In this document: in pieces, positions 44,669 through 56,509 of the stretch
Layout: every line of letters begins with the position of its first letter
Numbering within the stretch: the first letter of the stretch is position 1
Origin: Hemerocallis citrina
Taxonomy: Eukaryota > Streptophyta > Magnoliopsida > Asparagales > Asphodelaceae
Reading direction: 5' to 3'
Assembly (NCBI GenBank): GCA_017893485.1
Contig: JACEHZ010000597.1
Coordinates: 62,001 to 126,000, forward strand
DNA length: 64,000 bases
Translations under genes and position numbers: made by a program
The notes under the pieces: generated by a model
The model's input: only the letters and a program-made list of their open reading frames with translations
Database searches by the model: none
What the model was told of the DNA's origin: nothing

Positions 44669-46015
44669 TCTTAAACCGTTGACAACATCTGGTTCGTGCT
44701 GTTGGCCACAAATGTGGTGGTTTTTGGAACTGGCTACGGAACATCAGTCCTGCAATGTGATGGTAAGATGGCATCTCCATGCAAACTGATATTGACATTT
44801 CCTTTGGGTAAATCATGATTTTACTTGTTTTTTTTCCATACAAATTGTGAAATTATCAGTGTTGCTAACTATTTATTTCATTGTTGTTTGGTTTGGACTA
44901 TCTGTTGTTAGGTTGTGATGGCAAGGATATCAGTTGTCATTGTGTAAGCATCCAGAATGGGACTGCTTCACCATGCATATCGTATTTAAAATATTCACGT
45001 AAGGCTCTTGTTCAAAAATTTGCATATGTTAATATTTTTCTTTCTGGTGTTAGCATGCTTGCTTAATCAGAGTTCTATTGATGATGCACTTGAAAAGAAA
45101 ACCAATGGTTCAGGTCTTTTTTGGTTACCGATTTATGATAATTCTAAGTTACATTTTAGTGGTGGTAGAGGTTATATAAACAAAGTTAATGTACTCAAAA
45201 CATATACAATGTTAATATAGGGAAGGATGGCAAGGAAGAGAGGGAAATTCCTTTCATTCAGTTGGATTAGCTTATTTCTTTAGTCATTAATTTGGTTAGG
45301 TAAATCCTCGATTCTATCTTTTCTGAAATTCCCCTTAGCGAATTTCTGTACCTTCATCTAATTTCCTCAAATCTTGCAACTGAAAGTCAACAAATTTGTA
45401 TAATTTCCATCAAACGGTCATTTTCATGTATATATCTCTCTCATTAATTCATTGATGAGTTCAGGGTTATATATAGTATAGGCATTGTTGCTGATTATCT
45501 GTCAACCTATCAAATATGTACAATAGCGCATGATGCAGAAAAATTGGTATCCTCGTCATTTTGTTCTGGTACACCTAATGGGATTGAATCATCACTTCAT
45601 TTTGTAGCATTTGTTAATAGGTACCTGTAGTGATCTTTTTCAGATTTTTATACACAGATGTATACGAAAATAAATGTTTATACACATTTATACACATTTT
45701 TTCAGATTTTTATACACAGATTTTTATACACATTTTGTAGCATTTGTTAATAGGTACCTGTAATTCAAAATAAATGTTTGTGCTTTGTTGAATTAGTTTG
45801 GAATGTTCTATCTGGTTGCTACATAAGTACATTTGCATCAGTTCCATCTACTGAAGATCGGAAATAAGTTATGTTTTGTAAATAGGCCATGGAGGAAACA
45901 CGAGTGTAGGTCATAGACAACAACATTCTTAAATTGCTCATGTTTGAATGATCTATGGAGACTTTGAAAATGACAAAATTCGTAGATACAAAGGCCAAAC
46001 TTGACTACATATAAT
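44669..46015. other. Non-coding, with short local duplications
   Basis: ttggactatctgttgttagg (44893) is related to the exon-like block at about 11005 and may be another fragment of the duplicated sequence. The phrase gtagcatttgttaataggta occurs at 45606 and 45738, with atttttatacacaga repeats between. No gene recognised. Confidence 0.45.
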
Positions 46016-46023
46016 TTGTTAGC

Positions 46024-46658
46024 CAGGGGCGGATGGAGTGAAGGCCCAGGGGGAGCAGCCGCTCCCCCTGAATTTCGTCAGCTCTTTAAAATGCCAGTAC
46101 TTAAAAAATTCTGCTCCCCCTCACTCAGCCCAAATCGCTCCCCTTCCTGGCCCAATGCCCCAAAACCCACGCTCCTCTCATTCACTTAAAGAACTGCACC
46201 ATGGACGGCCTCTCCGGAAACTGGATCTCGGGGCAAAACCTACTAGTATTTTTCACGTGCGATGTATACTAGTATTTTTCACGTGCAATGCATGTTTTCA
46301 TAAGAGTTGGAGGATTTTCACATGCGATGTACGTGTGAAGAAATAATTTTAGAGTTGAACATGCGTTGCACGTAATTGAAAAAAATATTTTGAAGAAAAA
46401 ACTACAATTTGAACGTGCAATGCACGTTTTTATAAGTAAATTTGAGTTGTACGTGTAATATATGTGTATGTTTAGTGCTAAAAACATATTATAAATTATT
46501 TTGCACGTGCAATGCACGGGTTTGTATGTTGACAAATGACAACTCCAACTCTCCCATTATAATATTAGAGATTGTGATGTGGATGTTTAAAGACTATTAT
46601 AAATTTGTGATTTTTATGATTTCGCTCCCGCTGGATTAAAATTCTGGCTCCGCCACTG
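46024..46658. mobile_element. hAT-type non-autonomous element
   Basis: Left end caggggcggatggag, right end tctggctccgccactg, inverted with a few mismatches. Flanks ttgttagc (46016-46023) and ttgtttgc (46659-46666) are an 8-bp duplication with one change. An 8-bp TSD plus CAG-GGCGGA ends indicates hAT. The inner right side repeats the left (gctcccgctgg against ccgctccccc). It encloses a second element (46241-46572). No transposase ORF. Confidence 0.82.
46241..46572. mobile_element. Nested element with five to six acgtgcaatgcacgt-type palindromes
   Basis: From tactagtatttttcacgtgc to about ccattataatattagagatt. Copies of a near-palindrome (cacgtgcgatgtata, cacgtgcaatgcatg, acatgcgttgcacgt, acgtgcaatgcacgt, cacgtgcaatgcacg) are spaced 30-75 bp. 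Same start and end phrases as 25290-25531. The first 25 bp are repeated directly (46241 and 46267). Likely a Helitron-like non-autonomous element; class uncertain. Confidence 0.5.
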
Positions 46659-46666
46659 TTGTTTGC

Positions 46667-47296
46667 TAAAGCAATATGTCCCTAGAAAATCAGGATTAGT
46701 GTTAACAAATCCAGTGGTTCTGACCGTAAAAGGGACTTAATTATGATGAAGATAGTCAATGTTTTCAGTAGTTTCGGATCTGGTCCTAATCTTAATTATT
46801 TGTTTTGATTGTTTAATTAATGCTCTTTTACATCAATATATCTTTAGCCTTACAAGCTTTCATATGTGACCAGCTTAAATATATTTTTTCATTTCTGAAA
46901 ATGTTTACTTTATTGTTTGGAATCAGTCCTGCCTTGATTGGCTCCCTTGTGTTTTGTTTTGCACTACAGATTGTAGCTTTAGGGTCTCCTTATACTGTAG
47001 CGCAACTAATAAATGTATATAAAAAAAAAAATTCTCTACGTTCGAAAGTATAGATTCAATCCACTATTCGCTATTATATTATCCAAATTTAAGATTTTCA
47101 GGTCTCTTAACTCTGGCCTGATATTATAAGTAACTTTTTCTTATTATGGAAAGGAATGATGTGTTTTCCATGAACTTTGTATTTGTAATGAACCTATGGT
47201 TTAAATGTTATAGGTGGCTTCATGTTGGATTTGAATCAGCTGCAAGGGTTCGCTTGCGGTAGCAGGTTGTAGGATCCAATCCTGATTGGTTCAGGT
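46667..47296. other. Intergenic, nothing recognised
   Basis: AT-rich. The ORF at 46820-47053 is hydrophobic but has no known family, and I do not support it as a gene. Confidence 0.45.
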
Positions 47297-47797
47297 TGTT
47301 AGAATACAAGTGCAATTTCCCTTAACCCTTCTACAACTTCGAAGTTTTGGTCTATTGGTAGGGTCATTAATATGGTATCAGAGCAACCCAGGTTCAAATC
47401 TCACTGGCTGCACAATTTGAATGCGGATTAAAAAAAAATACCGCTGCGTATAGTCCAGATCTTGGCCCAAAAAGATGGCCCTCAACCTGCGGGGGCGTGT
47501 TAGAATATAAATATTAAAACCCTCATTCTTACCACAACTTCGAAGTTTTAGCATAGTGGCAGAGACTTTCACATGGTATCAGAGCAACCCAGGTTCGAAT
47601 CCTACTGACTACACAATTTAAATGCGGATTAAAAAAAAAATACCGCTGTGTATTGTCCAGGTCTCGGCCCACAATTTGTTGGGCCCATAAAAAAAATGGG
47701 CGCTCGACCTGAGGGGGCATGTTAGAATACAAGTGCAATTTCCCTTAACCCTTCTACAACTTCGAAGTTTTGGTCCATTGGTAGGGTCATTAATACA
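47297..47797 (+). mobile_element. TRIM-like element with three mini-LTRs and two primer-binding sites
   Basis: Three direct repeats of about 76 bp starting tgttagaata lie at 47297-47372, 47498-47573 and 47720-47797. Two of them are followed at once by tggtatcagagc (47373-47384 and 47574-47585), the initiator-Met tRNA primer site. The second and third are preceded by purine tracts (gcgggggcg, gagggggca). Outer repeats are nearly identical; the middle one is diverged. Internal segments are only about 125-150 bp with no ORF, as in terminal-repeat retrotransposons in miniature. The layout LTR-int-LTR-int-LTR suggests LTR recombination between two copies. A clear TSD was not found. Confidence 0.8.
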
Positions 47798-47959
47798 GAT
47801 AGTATTCTGATCAAGTCATTAGCTCCATTTCCATCCCATATATATTTGACTGCTGGTATGTAAATGCGCAATGCAATGTAAAACTAGTCTCACTCAGTGA
47901 AATGGTTAGTGAAAATCTGTAATTATGTCATAAAGAATCGTCTATGGAGTTATAAATAT

Positions 47960-48270
47960 TAAAATTTAGAATGCAGTTTCATCAATACTCCAAATAGAAA
48001 ATTCCTAGGGGTGAGCATGTTCACTTAGATTCAATTATTTTTTCATGATGGTAAATTGATGAGTAATTCGTCTACTAAAAATGGTATGAAGTTGTGTATA
48101 CACTCATAAGAGTAAGCACAATCATATGATAGTCTTTAGCATAAATGGCCCTTAAAACAACTAAATGGATAGGGTGTAATTTTTGTTGTCCTTATACTGA
48201 AAAGATTTATGATAGTTCCTAGAGAGATTTTATGGTCACTTTTAGAAAAGAAATAAATATTTAGTAGTTA
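47960..48270. repeat. Duplicated segment (paralogue of 50310-50640)
   Basis: Shared text: atgcagtttcatcaatactc, cacttagattcaat, tggataaga/gggtgtaatttttgtt, gagagattttatggtca. Both copies lead into RTE-LINE remnants. Confidence 0.75.
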
Positions 48271-48279
48271 TATACTTAT

Positions 48280-48420
48280 ATTGATGTTGTTAAGGATATA
48301 TATGTAGTAACTAGTGTCAGAAAGAAAGTTGCTGTAAGAACAAGTGGAGTGGAGACAAAGTCATTTCCTTTTACCATCGGCTTGCACCAAGGAACAACCC
48401 CGCGGGTTGCACCAAGGAAC
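48280..48420 (+). pseudogene. RTE LINE RT fragment
   Basis: DVVKDIYVVTSVRKKVAVRT and KSFPFTIGLHQG correspond to the segment just before the catalytic FADD in the RTE at 15530-15640. The frame then ends in a small duplication (gcaccaaggaacaaccccg twice, 48387-48427). A shorter relative is at 50630-50760. Confidence 0.65.
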
Positions 48421-48613
48421 AACCCCGAAGTGTTCAAGCTAGATGACCCTCCGGTCTCCAAATCGATCAAACACGTGCACCCCATGTTGAAATACATCAG
48501 CACATGCTAAAAAGGTTACTGTTTGCTCCATAATGGATGAAAAGAAATATTCCTGAAGAATATCCAAGAAGTTAGGCTCTCTGCGAAAATCCTAGGGTTC
48601 CAATGGTCTACAA

Positions 48614-48947
48614 GTGAGTGAAATTAAGGTGCGCAGACAAAGTGGGAACCCCGATGAGGTGGAGTGGGCCAAGTGTTCGAGGCTGGCTTCGAGCATCCCA
48701 ATGTTGAATTGGTCTTACCTGAAGGCCAAACATAATCCTGCAATCCGATGGTTGGTTAGACGGTATGACTTGCTTTCGTTTTCATTTACATGCTGTTTAC
48801 ATGTTTTAGTACTCTGTATAACATCATCCAACTACTGCTTCAGGTTTATATTCCTCTTTTTCTGTTTTTGTAATGACTGTGAGCTATTGTCTATTGCAGG
48901 AATAACACAGATATCGGAGGCAAGAATGGCTAACGAAAAATAGTGAG
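48614..48947 (+). other. Open frame, unrecognised
   Basis: The first 50 residues (SEIKVRRQSGNPDEVEWAKC ... LNWSYLKAKH) look protein-like. The rest, after a donor-like cggtatgac at 48762, does not. An acceptor-like ctattgcag precedes gaataacacagatatcgg at 48899. It may be a remnant exon. The start codon used by the frame is GTG, so the true beginning is unknown. Confidence 0.3.
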
Positions 48948-49369
48948 TATTTTTTGGATCAAAGTGTTATCTACAGAAATCCCATCGATTTAGATTTACG
49001 ATAACTTAATGGGTTATATTTATTTACTTGAATGCAAATAATTAGGTACATGGTTGAGCGTATAGTGTGGAAGGGGTCACTTGGAATTGTCTTTGAAAGG
49101 TGTTGTTAGAATCTCAGTTTCTTGGTTTGCTTTTAACTTCAATTTGCATTTTGCTTCATATTTGGTAATTTTGTTTGCAGGCCAAATGCTTGAGGACAGA
49201 GGAGAATTTTTGAAGCAGGGCAAGAGAAAAGAATCACACTTATCAGGTTGATATCCTTTTCGTCAAATATACGGTACAATTTGGGTAGGGCACTTCAATT
49301 GCGAGGTAAAGGAAAGCATGAATATTTTCTCTCTTTTTCTTTTTTTTTCATTTTGAGCACGAATTTTGA

Positions 49370-50061
49370 TGCATTTTTCTTTCGATTTGATTTTCAGGTT
49401 TGTTAATAGGAGGGGATGGGGCAGGTTTGAGGCGGAACTGGATTGTCTCTGTTGGTGTATTAATTGAAGAAATGAAGGAGGTATGTGCAAAAATAGCCTA
49501 GAAGGGTTTTAGTGAATTTGTGTACGACTGAAAATTTAAGTTAAAATTTGTTGTTATTAATGTCAGATTCATGTGGCTGTGAAGGAGTAGCAGAAAACGT
49601 AAAGAGGACGGGAGTGTCATTCTTCTCTCGTTTATGAGTTAGGGCACCTGATATTTGTTCCCATTGTCGACAATTTCACGGTAACCGAAAAGAAGGAACT
49701 TTACTCTTTTTTCCTGATTTTCATTTTTGAGGACGGATTTTGAGCATTTTTCTTTTGATTCGATTTCATGGTTGAAGATAAGGGACTGGATTGTCTCTGT
49801 GGTGCGAAATTGACTAAGGAAAGTTGGCCAAAAGTGAAGGAGGATTTCTCATTGCCATTAAATTCTAGGTAAAGGATCTTCCTTTCCTGATTTTTATTTT
49901 GATCACAGATTTGGAACCAATTTTCTTTTGATTTTGATTTCAGGTTTGAAGATAAAGAACTGGCTGGTCTCTGTTGGGGCGTGTCTGCGAGAATTGAAGC
50001 AGGGAAGGAGGTATGTGTAAAATTGGACAGAAATGAAAAGGGTTTTATAAACTGTGTCATT
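49370..50061. repeat. Three diverged copies of an exon-like unit
   Basis: Copies at about 49370-49525, 49745-49845 and 49920-50061. Each has a 'cattttttctttt-gatt' pyrimidine tract, an acceptor-like tttcaggttt(g) in two of the three, 'gaactgg..tgtctctgttgg', and 'gaaggaggtatgtg' (a donor-like end). This looks like a triplicated short exon with its introns. No protein recognised. Confidence 0.6.
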
Positions 50062-51599
50062 CATAATTGTTTTCACTATGTGTTTGTTCATTGTAGTAAA
50101 ACTAGTATTACTTGGTTCATATTTATAGGTATGTCAATAAACACGGAATAGTGCTTATTAATATAAGCCCTTTGTTCTTGGCTTTGCCGGTTGAACTTGA
50201 GACTAACTATTCTAGGTAAGGTTCTATAATGCATATAATATTTTGATGTTATTGTCTAGTTTATTAGATGAGTGAAGTGAAAATAGAAAGGTGAAAAACT
50301 TATATATCTAGAATGCAGTTTCATCAATACTCCAAATAGAAATGAGGGTGTACTTCATTACCCAACTGGTAGCTAGGAAACTCCTAGGAGTAAGTATGCC
50401 CACTTAGATTCAATCATTTTTCATGATGGTAGTAATTCTTCTATTAAAAATGATATAACGTAGTGCGTGCACCCATGCACTAATATAATTGTTTACATAA
50501 ATGGCCAATAACATAGCTGAATGGATAAGATGTAATTTTTGTTGTCCTTAATCTGAAAGATTTATGATAGAGTTCCTAGAGAGATTTTATGGTCAATTTT
50601 AGAAAATAAATAAGTATTTAGTAGTTATTGATGTTATTAAGGATACGTATGAATTAACCAGTGTTAGAAAGTCGCTACAAGAATAAGTGGTGGGGAGATA
50701 AAGAAAATAAGAATAAGTGGTGGGGAGATAAAGTCATTTTCTATTGCCATAGGCTTGCCCCGTAGATCAGTCCTTATGTACTTGTTTATTTGTATCATGT
50801 ATGGACAAAATTAACAAAAGATTTAAATTTGACATCGAGGACCTAGCCATCTATTGTTGCTTGAGTGAGGCAAATACAAGATAATCCCAAGCTAATCGTA
50901 ACAAATACGAATTGAATATGAAATGTATTAATATAAAAAAATCCTGAAACATAACGTGTTTTAGCATGATAGTTTGCCATATCCATGAGGGTATGTCACG
51001 CCCCGCTTCCCACTATACGGAAATACAGGCACGCAATAGAGGCCCAGCGAATGATATACATCATCCATAAGCTGTACAATTATAAGCTCAACAAGATCTT
51101 TATAACACATTCACGCAAACAAATATAATAATCACATGAGCTGAAAATAGAATAACCATCATTTTGATAATACGTCAACATCGGGTCAAGATGCCCGGGA
51201 GTACAAGGTGCCAGAATTAAAATAATATGATAAGCAGTTCGCTATAACAACTAGATAAAATAGCGACTGAAAGAAAAACAACATGAAGTTGTAAGGAAGC
51301 AGCAACGATCGTCTAGAGAGTCTGCTCGTCGGGTCCAACAGTACCTGTATAATTATTAACTCAAAGAAAAATAGAAAAGTTTCCGTTAGAGCAAGTTTCG
51401 GGCAGCAAGTAGCAACAAGCAGAAAAAGGAGTAATATAACAAGATATAACATGGAAGAAATAAGAAGTAGAAGTACAATACAATATGGAAGTAAGCAAAG
51501 AACTGGGACAATATGATCATGTAAGTAATAACTGTAACTAGTGTATTCTAGACTTCAAGGTATAAGCAATTGATAACCTAGGCTCAGTTAATCGATAAT

Positions 51600-51950
51600 C
51601 ATGTAATCAAGGATCGAGAGTCATGTAATCAAGAGTCATGTAATCAAGAATCATGTAATCAAGAATCAAGAGTCACGTAACGAAGAGTCATGTAATCAAG
51701 AATCATGCTTAGTGAAGATCTCAAGTTTATCTGTTTTATTAACTTCTCTAATGCACGCAATTCTGTGTCCCATACCACAAGTTCGGTGCATATTAATCAT
51801 GTGACGTTTAGACTTAAGTAGTGAATTCTATAGGATTATGTACTCGGGTCTTCCAGTGATAGTATCAAGACATGTAATCATGAATCATGTAATCGAGAAT
51901 TATGTAATCAAGAATTGTGTAATCAAGAATCAAGAATCAAGAATCACTAT
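51600..51950. repeat. Short tandem repeats of catgtaatcaagaa
   Basis: About fifteen imperfect copies of a 12-14 bp unit in two clusters (51600-51710, 51870-51950). Confidence 0.85.
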
Positions 51951-52504
51951 TTTGGAAAACACGGGCCCCCTTTCGAGTATACTCTCCTATATTGTCCACT
52001 ATTAAGCCGTACCTTTATAACCCCGGCTTGTTATTCTTTTATAATTAATTATGAACATGCAGTTGGTATGACTAGTGGAACGGTGTAATCAAGACAGTTA
52101 ATCTAGAAAAATATTAAGGACAGTAATCATGGATATAAGACGTAAAACGAGTACATGTATCGAGAGTAGTTATTATAAATTATCAAGTAGTATAAAACGT
52201 ATTCTATCAACCTATTATATCTATGCAAGTTATTATTACAAGAACAATAATACACTCAGTTCATTAAATATGAAAAGTAACGGGTTTATATGCAAAAACG
52301 TAGAGATGAATTTTTAGACAACTTGACATATCTGCATTCAAATTCACTTTTCCGTTACAGAAAAGCAAATTCGATTCCGTCAGAGATTCTAGAAAGTAGA
52401 CTCTCTTCCGGTTCTAACGCATATTCACACGATACATTTTAGAGACAGTAGCTATGCGTACAAATTCATTCTTTGCTGGTTTTGATGTTTCGCGCGCATT
52501 CTGA

Positions 52505-53460
52505 AAATTTAGAGTCACAATACTAAAATTGCGATATCTCACAATCTATACATCGGATTGAGAAACTGTAGGATGTTTCGGATATTTAAGACTCGAAGGG
52601 CTACGATTTTCACGTAGAATGTTTTTCGATCCAGTGTCGGGAACATGGTCGAATTCTAAGTACAAGATACCGGTTAATAATCCCGTGCAGGTTCAGAAAT
52701 TTACGATATGCTAGTACTAAAATCGCGATATCTCACAATCTATACATCCGATTGAGAAACCGTAATATGTTTCGGATATCTAGACTCGAAGGGCTACGAT
52801 TTTCATGTAGAAAGTTTTTCGATCCAGTGTCGAGAACATGGTCGAATTCTCAGTACAAGATACCGGTTAGTAATCCCGTGCAGGTTCAGAAATTCACGAT
52901 ATGCCGGTACTAAAATCGCGATATCTCACAATCTATACATCGAATTGAAAAATTGTAGGGTGTTTCAGATATCTAGACTCGAAGAGCTACGATTTTCATG
53001 TAGAAAGTTTTTTCGATCCAGTATCGGGAACATGGTCGAATTCTCAGTACAAGAGACCGGTTAGTGATCCCGTACAGGTTCAGAAATTCATGATATGTCA
53101 GTACTAAAATTGCGATATCTCACAATCTATACATCCGATTGAGAAATGGTAATATGTTTCGAATATCTAGACTCGGAGAGCTACGATTTTCATGTAGAAA
53201 GTTTTTCGATCCAGTGTTGGGAACATGGTCGAATTCTCAGTACAAGAGACCGGTTAGTGATCCCGTACAGGTTCAGAAATTCACGATATGCCAGTACTAA
53301 AATCGCGATATCTCACAATCTATACATCCGATTGAGAAACCGTAAGATGTTCAGGATTCGGGACTCGATGGGCTACGATTTGCACGTAGAAAATCTTCAA
53401 TCCAGTATCGGAAACATGGTCGAATTCTTAGTACAAGGTCAAGAAATTTAGAGATAGTAA
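52505..53460. repeat. Tandem array, 193-194 bp x about 5, inside the solo LTR
   Basis: The phrase gcgatatctcacaatctata starts at 52531, 52725, 52918, 53112 and 53305, giving periods of 194, 193, 194 and 193. Each unit also carries gagaa..gta..atgtttcgga, ctacgattttcatgtagaa and cagtgtcgggaacatggtcg. The length is very constant while bases vary. Long ORFs here simply follow the repeat. Confidence 0.93.
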
Positions 53461-54022
53461 GGTTGAATATTCGATATTCGATAACACGATTCGAAATGTG
53501 TTAACGGTTCACTCTTGAGTTGATATAGCATGAAACCAGTGACTAGAACGGAGTTTGACAATAAAACATGATGATAACTAGACTACTTCCCACGAGTCCA
53601 AGGAAAAATGCTTGTACGAGAACAAAAAAATGTACAAAGTACTTGCCTTATAACGTGACGATTACGGTGGTGGTGTTAACCACGGAAGAAGAAGTGACGT
53701 CAGTAACGAACGGCGGCACAACAGCGGTAAGAATGGCAGCGTGACGGTAGCGAGCGAGCTACGGTAGCAACGGTGAGTGACAACAACAACAAGGAGATGG
53801 CGCGGCGTCGGGTTGTTTTTCGGGGTTCACGGGACCGTAAAAGTGAAGCCGTTGGATCGAAGGTGGAAGGTAAAGTGGAGCTCGGGTGTTGCTTAAGCTC
53901 TTGGGTGTGAAGAAGGCAGAGGAAGAATGGAGGAAAAATGAAGAATGAGACGTAGAGATGAGGGTGGGGTGTAATATGAGCATGTATATATATAAGAGAG
54001 AGAAAGGGATTGGAGGTTCTGC

Positions 54023-54023
54023 A

Positions 54024-54101
<78 letters not shown>
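54023..54101. repeat. (GT)n and (TA)n microsatellite
   Basis: About 11 gt repeats followed by about 29 ta repeats. It makes Tyr/Ile-repeat ORFs that are not genes. Confidence 0.95.
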
Positions 54102-54103
<2 letters not shown>

Positions 54104-54699
54104 TGCATGCATGTATGCATGTGTGTATGAAATAAGGGATGAAAGAGATGGGGGTGTAGAAAAATGAAAAAGGAGACACTGAAGGAAGAGGGGATTAGGA
54201 GTAGTAGGGTGGTGGAGGCAGTAGAGTAGGAGGAAAAAATGAGAGTTACGCGTAGAATGAGAAAAAATGAGATGGAGAGATTGGCGTATGTGAGTGATTA
54301 GTGGGAGTGGGTTAGGCAGATGGGAGAAATGTTGATTAGGGATAATTGGGGTTAGAATTTGTATTTAAACTCCGATCGAAAAATCACAAAATTATAGAAT
54401 TGATCAGAAAAATATTCTGGCTTGATAAAGAGTCCAAAGAGAAAAATAAAACTGATCTAAAAATTGAAGTACAAAAATTCACGTAATAAAATACGTACAA
54501 CTGGAACAGGGAGTTACAGGGTATTTTAGGTTTCGCTTGATAGGATTGGTATCAGGCGGTTTGCACCAATTTCGATGAGCTGCAATACAAGACTGTGTAA
54601 TGAAAATAGGTATCATAGATTTTCAGATTGAACTTAACAAAAACTATATGAAAAGAGGTTTTGGGGAACTAGGGGTGCTCAACCCCTAAAAAATAAATT

Positions 54700-55450
54700 T
54701 GGCTCTGCTATGCAAGTGGTGATGAAAGGCACATATATGTAAATCGGCTAAATGGGTGCATCTAATCAAGATAGCGTATCGAAGAAAGGACTTCTTACAT
54801 GATAAGCGAAATATTGCCTTTATGTCCGAATTTTGGAGGGGGGGAGGTGTCTAACAAGACTAAGACATTTTTTAGCTGGTACCATGAGCTGTAAGTTTAT
54901 GTTGGGGGATGACAACTCCATTAATTTGTTAAAAGATCGTTTGTGTGGATTGATTACTCTACGTTGTACGTTTACCTTAATTTTTGAGGTAGTTAAGGAT
55001 GTTAGGGACAACATAAATAGATAATGGAGAACGAATGTATGGGGCCCAAAAACCATGGGCGAATATACCTGACAACTAGGGCCGGAAAAAAGGAGATCTC
55101 CTTTTTCAAAAATTTGACGCCTAATAAGCTAGGAGTTCATGACGTGGTTATTAGACCCTTAATGGAGGGAAAATGTTTTCAGTGAGATAGACCTATACTT
55201 TTAGTATCGACGGCGACATTCGAGCAGACCACTATTTGGAAAACTAAGGTTCCGCTAAAGATGAGCTTCAACTGGCTAGTGGTTAGAAAGATCATCATCA
55301 TCAAGCACAACCTGCCAAACATAATTAGCATGAGCCACAACAGTGTCTTGTGTAACTCCAAGTTGGAAATGGTTGATTGCATGTTGCTCATGTGCTCGTT
55401 TGTCATGAGATTGTGGAGGGATATTTCTGATATATTGGCCATCATGTTAA
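54700..55450 (+). pseudogene. Decayed LINE ORF2 C-terminus with zf-RVT (unit 1)
   Basis: TTIWKTKVPLKMSFNWLVVR (55229-55288) through SKLEMVDCMLLMCSFVMRLW (55359-55419) matches the plant LINE zf-RVT block (compare WKTKAPLKIRVFLWLVLNNA at 2143-2200). The first Cys pair is not preserved. Upstream, 54827-55020 may be the linker region. Frame breaks are present near 55023 and 55180. Confidence 0.6.
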
Positions 55451-56509
55451 TCTTGCCTCTCACTTGTGTTACTTCGAGGAGAGTGGAGGACTAAAACATC
55501 CGTAAAGAAAATATGGAACTTTGGGATATTGAGGTAGCAGATATTTGGAGGGGGCTTTGAACATAGAAGAATCATAGAATTTGTAGAAGCGCATACATGC
55601 ATATACATCAGATTATCGATGTTATCTAGTCAATATTGATTTCTGATCTAGGATAGCAAGGCCTGCTCCCAAAGGAAGATCAAGAAAAATGGAGTTGTTC
55701 TATTCCGTTTTGGAATGAGTATCATACCTCCCAGAACCCAAGATGTTGGTGGGATAAACATCATTCTTTCCAATGTTGGTGGTTATATTTCGTTAAACTC
55801 TTATTAATGGAACTTAGGGAGGGCTTTTTGATTTTACCATTAACAATTTATATAAAAAGGGGTCCAACGGGTTATGGGGATTAAATGAGTTTAAAAAACA
55901 GTTTTTGGGTTGGGATTTAGAGTTTTAAACTATTTAAGTTCAACCATATACCTATTCCCTTGTCAGAAAACCCAACCAATCCCAATTTTAGAAAGTGAAA
56001 ACCCAATCGATCTTGAACCTCATTTACTTGAAAGAAAATGAAAACCCTAGTTTGACCAACTCGTTGTCGCTACTCCTTTTCACCATGAGTGTGTCGATCT
56101 TTCTCTAGTGTTCATCGCTGCTCTGCTTGATTTAAATTTGACATCGAGGACCTAGCCATCTATTGTTGCTTGAGTGAGAGGCAAATACAAGATAATCCCA
56201 AGCTAATCGTAACAAATACGAATTGAATTTGAAATGTATTAATATAAAAAAATCCTGAAACATAACATGTTTTAGCATGTTAGTTTGCCATATCCATGAG
56301 GGTATTTTAGGTTTTGCTTGATAGGATTGGTATCAGGCTGTTTGCGCCAATTTTGATGGGCTGCAATACAAGATTGTGTAATGAAAATAGGTATCATAGA
56401 TTTTTAGCTTGAACTTAACAAAAACTATACGAAAAGAGGTTTTGGGGAACTAGGGGTGCTCAACCCCTAAAAAATGAATTTGGCCCTGCTATGCAAGTGG
56501 TGATGAAAG

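Larger units (their letters stand above)
50994..54518 (-). mobile_element. Solo LTR, 3.5 kb (minus), probably Ty3/gypsy
   Basis: Plus-strand ends tgtcacgccccgctt and gggagttaca, duplications gggta at 50989-50993 and 54519-54523. The empty site is at about 56300 (tgagggtattttaggttt). No internal genes. Contains catgtaatcaagaa repeats (51600-51950), a five-unit tandem array (52505-53460), and a (GT)n(TA)n tract (54023-54101). Ends of the TGTAACTCCC...GGGGCGTGACA form (read in reverse) are typical of long gypsy LTRs; that assignment is inferred. Confidence 0.9.

Noticed and set aside
46820..47053. Hydrophobic 77-residue ORF as a membrane protein gene
   Set aside because: No family, no upstream support, and the end runs into a poly(A)-rich stretch.
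47373..47384. tRNA gene suggested by tggtatcagagc
   Set aside because: It is a primer-binding site after a mini-LTR; no cloverleaf can be folded.
53700..54179. ORFs of 117-159 residues with Tyr-Ile repeats
   Set aside because: They read through (TA)n and (GT)n within a solo LTR.
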